This document shows positions 34,188 to 41,080 of a stretch of DNA of 64,000 bases, piece by piece (the first letter of the stretch is position 1; each line of letters starts with the position of its first letter). The notes below the pieces were generated by a model. The model was given only the letters and a program-made list of their open reading frames with translations. It was not told the origin of the DNA and did not search any database. Made by a program: the position numbers and the translations under genes. Source of the stretch: Lachnospiraceae bacterium (GTDB lineage Bacteria > Bacillota > Clostridia > Lachnospirales > Lachnospiraceae); the NCBI GenBank assembly GCA_910576335.1, contig CAJTIU010000011.1, positions 62,001 through 126,000 of the forward strand, given 5' to 3'.

Positions 34188-36110
34188 ATGGCAAAAAAGT
34201 CTACATATGATGCTGACAGCATTACAATATTAGAAGGCCTGGAGGCAGTCCGGAAGAGGCCGGGCATGTATATCGGGAGTGTATCTACGAAGGGGCTGAA
34301 TCATCTGATCTATGAGATTGTAGATAATGCGGTAGATGAGCACCTGGCCGGGTTCTGTACGGAGATACGGGTAACGCTGGAGCGGGACGGCTCCGCGACA
34401 GTCATAGACAATGGGCGGGGGGTTCCGGTAGGAATGCACGCCAAAGGAGTATCGGCGGAGCGGATTGTCTATACCACGCTTCATGCCGGCGGAAAATTTG
34501 ATGACTCTGTATATAAGACAAGCGGAGGCCTGCACGGAGTCGGCTCTTCGGTTGTCAATGCATTGTCTGCATACATGGACGTGGAGGTCAGCCGGGACGG
34601 ATTCATCCACCATGACAGGTATGAGAGAGGAATTCCGGTTATAGAGCTTGAAGAAGGGCTGCTTCCCACCATTGGAAAGACAAGAAAAACTGGTACGAAG
34701 ATTAACTTCCTGCCAGATGATACTATATTTGAAAAGACCAGATTCCGTGCAGATGAGGTGAAGAGCCGGATGCATGAGACAACCTATCTCAATCCATCAC
34801 TTACGATTATTTTCGAGGATCTGAGAGACGGCAGCAAAGAGCGTATTGTGTATCATGAACCGGACGGAATCCTGGGCTTTATCCGGGAGCTGAATGCCAA
34901 GAAGGAGGCAGTCCATGACCCGGTTTATTTCAAAGGACAGGCAGAAGGAATCGAGGTAGAGGCCGCATTCCAGTATGTAAATGAATTTCATGAAAATGTA
35001 CTTGGATTTTGTAATAACATCTATAACGGTGAGGGGGGCACGCACCTGACAGGCTTTAAGACCACCTTTACCACCGTGATCAACCAGTATGCAAGAGAGC
35101 TTGGAATCTTAAAGGAAAAGGATGCGAATTTTACAGGCGCGGATGTGCGGAACGGAATGACGGCAATTATTTCCGTGAAGCATCCGGATCCGAGATTCGA
35201 AGGACAGACGAAGACCAAGCTTGATAATCCTGATGCCGCGAAGGCTGTCAGCAAGGTGACAGGTGATGAGATTGTCCGGTATTTTGACCGGAATCTTGAT
35301 AACCTTAAGAAGGTCATTGGCTGCGCGGAGAAGGCGGCAAAGATCCGCAAGACAGAGGAAAAGGCCAAGACCAATCTGCTGACAAAGCAGAAATATTCCT
35401 TTGACAGCAACGGAAAGCTTGCGAACTGTGAGAGCCGGGATGCCCAGAAATGCGAGATCTTTATCGTGGAGGGAGACTCTGCGGGGGGATCCGCCAAGAC
35501 AGCGAGAAACCGGATGTACCAGGCGATCCTGCCCATCCGGGGTAAGATTCTCAACGTGGAAAAGGCAAGTATTGATAAGGTTCTTGCAAATGCTGAGATT
35601 AAGACCATGATTAATGCCTTTGGATGCGGATTTTCCGAAGGCTATGGAAATGACTTTGATATTAAGAAGCTGCGGTATGACAAGATTATTATTATGGCAG
35701 ATGCGGATGTGGACGGCGCACATATATCCACTCTTCTCCTGACACTGTTCTACCGGTTTATGCCAGAGCTGATCTATGAGGGACATGTCTATATTGCCAT
35801 GCCGCCTCTGTATAAGGCTATGCCCAAAAAAGGGAAGGAAGAATATCTCTATGACGACAAGGCGCTGGAAAGATACCGGAAGACCCATGAAGGATCCTTT
35901 ACCCTGCAGAGATACAAGGGCCTGGGCGAGATGGATGCAGAACAGCTCTGGGAGACGACCCTGGATCCTGAGAGAAGGATTCTTAAGCGGGTGGAGATTG
36001 AGGATGCGAGAATGGCTTCCAGTGTAACGGAGATGCTTATGGGAACAGAGGTTCCGCCGAGACGCTCCTTTATTTACGAAAATGCAACTGAGGCGGAGCT
36101 GGATATTTAA
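34188..36110 (+). CDS. parE: type IIA topoisomerase ATPase subunit (ParE/GyrB-like)
   Basis: 640 residues. GHKL ATPase: EIVDNAVDEHLAG, GRGVPVG, GLHGVGSSVVNALS. TOPRIM: EGDSAGGSAK, then DADVDGAHIS; the C-terminal signature is YKGLGEMDAEQLWETT. The ATG at 34188 is preceded by AAGGATTGG; the frame extends 33 codons further without family similarity. The gene order (not next to recF or dnaA) and the partner lacking a GyrA box favour topoisomerase IV, but GKILNVEKA in the TOPRIM region looks GyrB-like. Both readings remain open. Confidence 0.8.
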   Translation: MAKKSTYDADSITILEGLEAVRKRPGMYIGSVSTKGLNHLIYEIVDNAVDEHLAGFCTEIRVTLERDGSATVIDNGRGVPVGMHAKGVSAERIVYTTLHAGGKFDDSVYKTSGGLHGVGSSVVNALSAYMDVEVSRDGFIHHDRYERGIPVIELEEGLLPTIGKTRKTGTKINFLPDDTIFEKTRFRADEVKSRMHETTYLNPSLTIIFEDLRDGSKERIVYHEPDGILGFIRELNAKKEAVHDPVYFKGQAEGIEVEAAFQYVNEFHENVLGFCNNIYNGEGGTHLTGFKTTFTTVINQYARELGILKEKDANFTGADVRNGMTAIISVKHPDPRFEGQTKTKLDNPDAAKAVSKVTGDEIVRYFDRNLDNLKKVIGCAEKAAKIRKTEEKAKTNLLTKQKYSFDSNGKLANCESRDAQKCEIFIVEGDSAGGSAKTARNRMYQAILPIRGKILNVEKASIDKVLANAEIKTMINAFGCGFSEGYGNDFDIKKLRYDKIIIMADADVDGAHISTLLLTLFYRFMPELIYEGHVYIAMPPLYKAMPKKGKEEYLYDDKALERYRKTHEGSFTLQRYKGLGEMDAEQLWETTLDPERRILKRVEIEDARMASSVTEMLMGTEVPPRRSFIYENATEAELDI

Positions 36111-36190
36111 AAAGACATATGAATGAAGATAACGATTCAGGGCAGTGATACCCTGCCTCTGGATGGTTATTATTTTCGGGAGGAAATAAG

Positions 36191-38434
36191 ATGCAGGAAT
36201 CACAACAGATCATCAGAACCGAATATTCGGAGGTCATGAAAAAATCTTATATTGATTATGCCATGAGTGTGATTGTGGCGCGTGCGCTTCCGGATGTGAG
36301 GGATGGCTTAAAGCCGGTACAGAGAAGAACGCTCTATGATATGCACGAGCTTGGAATCCGCTGGGACAGGCCTTACAGGAAATGTGCCCGTATTGTGGGT
36401 GATACCATGGGTAAATACCACCCTCACGGGGACAGCTCCATCTATGAAGCACTGGTGGTTATGGCACAGGAATTCAAAAAAGGAATGATTCTGGTAGACG
36501 GGCACGGGAATTTCGGCTCCATAGAGGGAGACGGCGCGGCGGCTATGCGGTATACAGAGGCGAGGCTTGCGAAGCTTACCCAGGAAGCATATCTTGCAGA
36601 TCTTGATAAGAACGTGGTAGATTTCCTTCCGAATTTTGATGAGACGGAGAAGGAGCCGGAGGTGCTTCCGGTGAGGATTCCAAATCTGCTTGTGAATGGG
36701 GCGGAAGGAATTGCAGTCGGTATGGCTACCAGTATTCCCACACATAACCTGGGAGAGGTCATAGATGCAGTGAAGGCCTATATGAAAAATGATGACATCA
36801 GCACAAAGCAGCTGATGAAATATGTAAAAGGGCCAGATTTCCCTACAGGAGGGATTGTGGTCAATAAGGACGACCTTCTGAATATCTATGAGACAGGAAC
36901 CGGTAAGATTAAAATCAGGGGAAAGGTTGAAGTGGAAGAGATGAAGGGCGGCAAGAAGCGGCTTGTCATTTCTGAGATTCCTTATACCATGATCGGTGCA
37001 GGAATCGGTAAATTCTTAAATGATGTATGTGCCCTGGTTGAGACGAAGAAGACCACGGATATTGTTGACATTTCCAACCAGTCCTCAAAGGAGGGGATCC
37101 GGATTGTCATTGAGCTTAAGAAAGGAGCAGATGTCAGTAATCTGACGAACATGCTCTACAAGAAGACAAGGCTTGAAGATACCTTTGGCGTGAATATGCT
37201 GGCAGTGGCAGAGGGCCGCCCGGAGACAATGGGGCTTAAGAAAATCATTGAGCACCATGTGGACTTCCAGTTCGAACTTGCTACTAGAAAATATAAGACA
37301 CTCCTTGCAAAAGAGCTTGATAAAAAGGAAATACAGGAGGGACTAATCAAGGCGTGCGATGTCATTGACCTGATTATAGAGATCCTCCGGGGCAGCCAGT
37401 CCGTAAAGGATGCAAAGGAATGCCTGACCAGCGGCAATACGGCTAATATTAAGTTCAAGTCCTCCATCTCAAAGAAAATGGCAGCAATGCTGCGCTTTAC
37501 GGAGCGGCAGGCAACAGCCATTCTGGAGATGAGGCTTTATAAGCTGATCGGTCTGGAGATTGAGGCTCTGATGAAGGAGCACGAGGAGACGCTTCATAAT
37601 ATTGAAACTTATGAGGACATACTGAACAATTACGGTTCCATGGCGGATGTGATCATTGCAGACCTGGAACGGATCAAGAAGGAATACGGGCGGAAACGCC
37701 GTACGGTTGTTGAGAATGCAGAGGAAGCGGTATATGAGGAAAAGAAGATAGAAGAGCAGGAGGTTGTATTCCTCATGGATCGTTTCGGCTATGCAAAAAC
37801 GGTTGATCTGGCAACCTATGAGAGAAATAAGGAGGCGGCAGATTCAGAAAATAAGTATATTGTGAATTGCATGAACACAGGAAAGATCTGTGTCTTTACA
37901 AATAACGGAAAGATGCATCAGGTAAAGGTGCCGGATCTTCCCTTTGGAAAATTCCGTGACAAGGGGATGCCCATTGACAATGTGAGCAATTATGACAGCA
38001 CCCAGGAAAATATCGTGTATATCTGTGATTCCGAGCAGATGCGTTATGCTGCATTCCTCTTTGCCACAAAGCAGGGTATGCTCAAGAAGGTACAGGGAGA
38101 GGAATTCCAGGTGGCAAAGCGTACCATTGCGGCCACAAAGCTTCAGGAGGAGGACGAGGTGGTAAGCGTCCAGGTGATCACGGCAAACCATCAGATCGTG
38201 CTTCAGACGAAGGAAGGATATTTCCTGCGGTTCGGGGCAGATGAGGTGCCGGAGAAGAAGAAAGGCGCTATCGGCGTCCGGGGAATCAGGCTCAGGAAAA
38301 AGGACGAGCTGGAGCAGGTGTACTTGTTTGAAGAAGGGACAGAGTGCATGGCCGCATTTGGAGAAAAAGAGGTGTCCCTCCACAGGCTTAAGGCAGGAAA
38401 AAGAGACGGGACAGGGACGAAGACGAGAGGATAA
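36191..38434 (+). CDS. parC: type IIA topoisomerase cleavage subunit (ParC-like)
   Basis: 747 residues. Catalytic Tyr121 in [11 protein letters not shown]; quinolone-determining region [13 protein letters not shown] with S82 and E86, the residues normally present in susceptible Gram-positive enzymes. The C-terminal beta-pinwheel lacks the GyrA-box QRRGGKG, which points to a decatenating topoisomerase IV-type enzyme and not a negatively supercoiling gyrase. It starts at an ATG after GGGAGGAAA and ends with a Lys/Arg-rich tail. It is cotranscribed with the ATPase subunit 80 bases upstream. Confidence 0.85.
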   Translation: MQESQQIIRTEYSEVMKKSYIDYAMSVIVARALPDVRDGLKPVQRRTLYDMHELGIRWDRPYRKCARIVGDTMGKYHPHGDSSIYEALVVMAQEFKKGMILVDGHGNFGSIEGDGAAAMRYTEARLAKLTQEAYLADLDKNVVDFLPNFDETEKEPEVLPVRIPNLLVNGAEGIAVGMATSIPTHNLGEVIDAVKAYMKNDDISTKQLMKYVKGPDFPTGGIVVNKDDLLNIYETGTGKIKIRGKVEVEEMKGGKKRLVISEIPYTMIGAGIGKFLNDVCALVETKKTTDIVDISNQSSKEGIRIVIELKKGADVSNLTNMLYKKTRLEDTFGVNMLAVAEGRPETMGLKKIIEHHVDFQFELATRKYKTLLAKELDKKEIQEGLIKACDVIDLIIEILRGSQSVKDAKECLTSGNTANIKFKSSISKKMAAMLRFTERQATAILEMRLYKLIGLEIEALMKEHEETLHNIETYEDILNNYGSMADVIIADLERIKKEYGRKRRTVVENAEEAVYEEKKIEEQEVVFLMDRFGYAKTVDLATYERNKEAADSENKYIVNCMNTGKICVFTNNGKMHQVKVPDLPFGKFRDKGMPIDNVSNYDSTQENIVYICDSEQMRYAAFLFATKQGMLKKVQGEEFQVAKRTIAATKLQEEDEVVSVQVITANHQIVLQTKEGYFLRFGADEVPEKKKGAIGVRGIRLRKKDELEQVYLFEEGTECMAAFGEKEVSLHRLKAGKRDGTGTKTRG

Positions 38435-38446
38435 GAGTGTGCCGGG

Positions 38447-38572
38447 ATGATGGAAAAAGCAGAAGGGAAGACAGAAGAGAAAACCAGAGGAATGAAGATT
38501 CCGGTTCGGATCTTTGGGGGATGTGTGGTAGATTTTCAGGAAATATGGGAGTATGTGAGCTTTTTGGAGTAG
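38447..38572 (+). CDS. possible 41-residue small protein
   Basis: An open frame starting with two Met codons encodes a charged N-terminus (EKAEGKTEEKTRG) and a conserved-looking C-terminal part (IPVRIFGGCVVDFQEIWEYV). It lies in the 154-base gap between the topoisomerase gene and the next small gene, same strand. The ribosome site is weak (GCCGGG). I do not recognise it; protein-like composition is the main support. Confidence 0.4.
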   Translation: MMEKAEGKTEEKTRGMKIPVRIFGGCVVDFQEIWEYVSFLE

Positions 38573-38588
38573 AAGAGGAGGCGGAAGG

Positions 38589-38888
38589 ATGTCAAACCAA
38601 AGAGAATGGTCCAGGTTAAGAGATGATCTGGTGGATGCTGTAAAGCAGCTTGGTTTTCCTGGGGAGCTTGGAGTGGAGATGGCAAAGAATCTGGGAAGCC
38701 CGAAGGCAATGAACCGGATGACATCGTATCTGTACCATGTGAAACCGAAGAGTGTGGAGATGGTAGTAGATGAGATGCTTGCGATATGCAGTGAGATTGG
38801 TGCCTGGAGGGACAAGAAAGCGAGTGAAGAAGCCAATGCCAGATATAATGAGATGCTTGATTATGGATTGGGCGGTGAGGATTCATGA
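38589..38888 (+). CDS. conserved small protein of Lachnospiraceae type, function unknown
   Basis: 99 residues, soluble and helical. Features: LRDDLVDAVKQLGFPGELG at the start, AKNLGSPKAMNRMTSYL, and DEMLAICSEIGAWRDKK. I recall similar proteins in gut Clostridia but no assigned function. GAGGAGG lies 6-7 bases before the ATG. Its last codons (DYGLGGEDS) fall in a 44-base tandem duplication whose second unit carries the start codon of the next gene, so translation of the two is probably linked. Confidence 0.75.
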   Translation: MSNQREWSRLRDDLVDAVKQLGFPGELGVEMAKNLGSPKAMNRMTSYLYHVKPKSVEMVVDEMLAICSEIGAWRDKKASEEANARYNEMLDYGLGGEDS

Positions 38889-38946
38889 GAGAGTCTGTGT
38901 CGGATTATGGATTAGGCGGTGAAGATTTATGAGAGAGTTTGTCTCC
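38859..38946 (+). repeat. 44-base tandem duplication spanning a gene junction
   Basis: Units at 38859-38902 and 38903-38946 both read GATTATGGATTxGGCGGTGA followed by xGATTxATGAGAGAGTxTGT. Unit 1 contains the stop of the upstream gene and a short dead-end start (MRESVSDYGLGGEDL); unit 2 contains the true start of the downstream gene. Confidence 0.85.
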
Positions 38947-39669
38947 CAATATATAAAAAAGAAATACAGGACATCCCCGGAGTATCCGTGGAGAAACGAT
39001 CAGACCAGCGCCGTGTTCCGGCATGAGGATAATCGGAAATGGTTCGCGCTTGCCATGGAGGTTCAGAGGAACAAGCTGGGGCTTTCCGGCGAGGAGCATG
39101 TGGATGCAATGAATCTTAAGATAGATGACCCGTTCTTCCGGGATACACTGATCCGGGAAGAGGGGATTATGCCCGCCTATCATATGTATAAGCTCCATTG
39201 GATTACCGTGCTCTTAGACGGCACGGTTCCAGAGGAACGGATTTGCGACTTGATTGACATAAGCTATATGGCAACAGCCTCTGCCAGGAAAAAAGAAAAG
39301 GCACGTCCGCCAAAGGAGTGGGTGATTCCGGCTAATCCCAGATATTATGATATTGAACATGCTTTTGATCAGACAGACCAGATAGACTGGAAGCAGGGGA
39401 GAGGTATCAAAAAAGGAGATACGGTATTTCTGTATGCTGCCGCTCCGGTGTCGGCAATCCTTTATAAATGCAAGGTGACAGAGACGGATATTCCTTATGA
39501 TTATTCAGAGAAGAATCTGATCATTACTTCATTAATGAAGATAAAGCTAAAAAAGAGATACAGTCCAGAGCAATTTACGTTCGATGTATTGAAAGAGGAA
39601 TACGGGATCTATGCGATCAGAGGTCCGAGAGGGATTCCCAATAGTCTGAGCGCTGCGCTAAAAGGATAA
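38929..39669 (+). CDS. MmcQ/YjbR-family domain fused to an EVE/PUA-like domain
   Basis: 246 residues. Residues about 1-120 match the MmcQ/YjbR fold (EYPWRNDQTSAVFRHEDNRKWFALAM, then PFFRDTLIREEGIMPAYHM, HWITVLLDG). After a short linker (about 122-135), residues 135-246 resemble an EVE/PUA-like domain (ANPRYYDIEHAF, then VFLYAAAPVSAILYKCKV and IRGPRGIPNSL). YjbR-like proteins are described as DNA-binding and EVE domains bind modified bases or nucleotides, so a nucleic-acid role is plausible but unproven. The ATG is preceded by GGCGGTGAAG within the tandem duplication. Confidence 0.75.
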   Translation: MREFVSQYIKKKYRTSPEYPWRNDQTSAVFRHEDNRKWFALAMEVQRNKLGLSGEEHVDAMNLKIDDPFFRDTLIREEGIMPAYHMYKLHWITVLLDGTVPEERICDLIDISYMATASARKKEKARPPKEWVIPANPRYYDIEHAFDQTDQIDWKQGRGIKKGDTVFLYAAAPVSAILYKCKVTETDIPYDYSEKNLIITSLMKIKLKKRYSPEQFTFDVLKEEYGIYAIRGPRGIPNSLSAALKG

Positions 39670-39718
39670 AGGGCGGCTGTTTTGGAATGCAAAAAGGATA
39701 TAGAAGTTATAAATTTGA

Positions 39719-39770
39719 CCACCCAGTCCACCCAATCGGCCACCCAGTTCACCCAATCAGCCACCCAGTC
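39719..39770 (+). repeat. 21-base tandem repeat within a possible micro-ORF
   Basis: Two full units of CCACCCAGTYCACCCAATCRG and a half unit. A 41-codon frame (39687-39812) reads across them as DHPVHPIGHPVHPISHPVK, i.e. seven-residue His-Pro repeats, but its ribosome site is poor. The rest of 39670-39820 shows nothing recognisable. Confidence 0.6.
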
Positions 39771-39823
39771 AAACGGAACGCCAGGTATCTGGCCTTATTT
39801 AGGAAATTGTAGAGTAAAATAAG

Positions 39824-39882
39824 AGGCAGTCACCGATAACAAGGTGACTGCCTTAAAAATGCGCCCAGAGGCGCATTTTTTT
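39824..39882 (+). terminator. two tandem intrinsic terminators
   Basis: First AGGCAGTCACC/GGTGACTGCCT (39824-39853) followed by TAAAAA, then AAAATGCGCC/GGCGCATTTT with a run of seven T (39856-39882). Together they isolate the YjbR/EVE gene from the small genes downstream. Confidence 0.85.
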
Positions 39883-40052
39883 AATAGGTCATCGATTTTT
39901 TTAATGAAAATATGCCTTCATTCTTGTGAGTACAGATTTTTGTACAGTACTTTATCCTATAATGATTTCAACAAGAAAGTTGCACGTAACAGTTTACAGG
40001 GATTCCTGTCTGAAGTGTTACGGTTGATCATTAGCAAGGAGGATAGAATGAG

Positions 40053-40154
40053 ATGAAAGGATATTTTGTAGACGAAGGGTATATGGGATTTGTTGACGGC
40101 GAGTACCAGTTATTTGCAGATGAAAGAGACTATTATGATTATCTGGAAGAATAA
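40053..40154 (+). CDS. 33-residue small protein, function unknown
   Basis: Short acidic, Tyr-rich protein: MKGYFVDEGYMGFVDGEYQ, ending DYYDYLEE. AAGGAGG lies 10 bases before the ATG, a strong initiation signal for so short a frame. I recall comparable 30-40 residue proteins in other Lachnospiraceae. It is followed 30 bases later by another small gene and then the HIRAN gene, all on one strand. Confidence 0.65.
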   Translation: MKGYFVDEGYMGFVDGEYQLFADERDYYDYLEE

Positions 40155-40184
40155 GGAAGTGGAAAGAGAAGGGAGAGTACAATT

Positions 40185-40319
40185 ATGGTAGAGATTTTTG
40201 CACCGACAGATTTTGAAGCTTCGGGCCTGGATGCGGAAGAGTTGGAATTTATGGATGCAAAGGAACGGAGGAAGGTACTGGAAGAAGCGGGACTTGATCC
40301 AGAGGTTTATGATTTTTAA
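40185..40319 (+). CDS. 44-residue small acidic protein, function unknown
   Basis: Begins MVEIFAPTDFEASGLDAEEL and ends EEAGLDPEVYDF; strongly acidic and helical. GGGAG is about 8 bases before the ATG. It sits between the 33-residue gene and the HIRAN gene with short gaps (30 and 14 bases), so the three appear to be one transcript. No family recognised. Confidence 0.65.
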   Translation: MVEIFAPTDFEASGLDAEELEFMDAKERRKVLEEAGLDPEVYDF

Positions 40320-40333
40320 GTGGAGGAAAGATG

Positions 40334-40636
40334 ATGAGTAAAATATATTTTACACTGACCGGAACAAAATACTATTATGGTAAGGATTTTCTTGAGAAGA
40401 AAATGCAGGTTAAATTGGTGAAGGAGCCGGAGAATGAGTACGATCATGAAGCGATCCGTGTAGAATTACCGGGACTTGGGAAGATTGGCTATGTGGCAAA
40501 CAGTTCCTATACAGTTCTTGGAGAAAGTATGAGTGCCGGCAGGCTTTATGACCGGTTTAAAAAGAAGGCGGCAGGAACAGTCCGGGTGGTAACGGACAAA
40601 GGAGTTATATGCAGTTTAAATATAAAGAAAAAATAG
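40334..40636 (+). CDS. HIRAN domain protein
   Basis: 100 residues that are essentially a single HIRAN domain: FTLTGTKYYYGKDFLE, then LVKEPENEYDHEAIRVEL and KIGYVANSSYTVLGES. In eukaryotic HLTF the HIRAN domain binds 3' ends of single-stranded DNA; stand-alone bacterial versions are uncharacterised. Two ATGs are in tandem (40331, 40334); GGAGG is 7 bases from the second. It ends a three-gene run with two tiny acidic proteins. Confidence 0.85.
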   Translation: MSKIYFTLTGTKYYYGKDFLEKKMQVKLVKEPENEYDHEAIRVELPGLGKIGYVANSSYTVLGESMSAGRLYDRFKKKAAGTVRVVTDKGVICSLNIKKK

Positions 40637-40642
40637 ATTGCT

Positions 40643-40670
40643 AGAGCCAGATGGCAAGACCTCTGGCTCT
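40643..40670 (+). terminator. hairpin after the HIRAN gene
   Basis: Perfect 8-bp arms AGAGCCAG and CTGGCTCT with a 12-base loop, 7 bases after the stop codon. No T-tract follows. Confidence 0.4.
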
Positions 40671-40675
40671 GACAC

Positions 40676-40762
40676 ATTATTCACTGTTTAGTTATGGAAT
40701 GTTGTACCAGTATAAACCAATTTAAATAACTTTAGAAAGGTATTTAAGTTGGTTTTATATTA
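40676..40762. repeat. palindromic repeat family B with attached terminator-like hairpin
   Basis: ATTATTCACTGTTTAGTTAT, then GGAATGTTGTACCAGTATAA, resembles the central and right part of family B. TATAAACCAATTTAAATA then pairs with TATTTAAGTTGGTTTTATA, the same layout as 31024-31137 after ilvC. Confidence 0.6.
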
Positions 40763-40763
40763 G

Positions 40764-40967
40764 TCAGAAAATTCCATGGTTGTATTTCAACTGGGCATGA
40801 ATCATCATGATTAATCCTGCTGCAAATGAAATACCAAAAATAACTCCGTATTTTCCGGAATGCATCCCTGTGCACAGGATACCAGACAATATGATTCCCA
40901 CTCCTATAAGTATTGTTGCCTTTCCCATAACAGCCGCATAATCTTTTCTGTCAGATTCCTTTACCTT
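40764..40967 (-). pseudogene. 5'-truncated small membrane protein
   Basis: The minus strand encodes about 67 residues: a charged lead (KVKESDRKDYAAVMGKA) and two hydrophobic segments (TILIGVGIILSGILC and GVIFGISFAAGLIMMI), ending NHGIF. An in-frame TAG stands right before KVKE and no ribosome site precedes the internal ATG at 40928. It looks like the C-terminal half of a DUF3784-like membrane protein. The remainder of the gap to 41013 shows nothing. Confidence 0.45.
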
Positions 40968-41016
40968 CTAAGCTGATTCTTCTGTGGTACTAGATATGCT
41001 GCCACAGGGCGGAAAG

Positions 41017-41052
41017 GACAAGGCTGGAAACTGTGAATTTCCAGCCTTGTTC
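41017..41052 (-). terminator. terminator of the Big_2 protein gene
   Basis: GACAAGGCTGGAAA pairs with TTTCCAGCCTTGTTC around a 7-base loop. It lies 29 bases beyond the stop of the minus-strand gene. Confidence 0.7.
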
Positions 41053-41080
41053 TTTCCTGTCTGCTGTATCAGGAACATTT

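Noticed and set aside
35109-36203. 364-codon open frame antisense to the topoisomerase ATPase subunit
   Set aside because: The sense strand carries clear GHKL and TOPRIM motifs; the antisense product has none.
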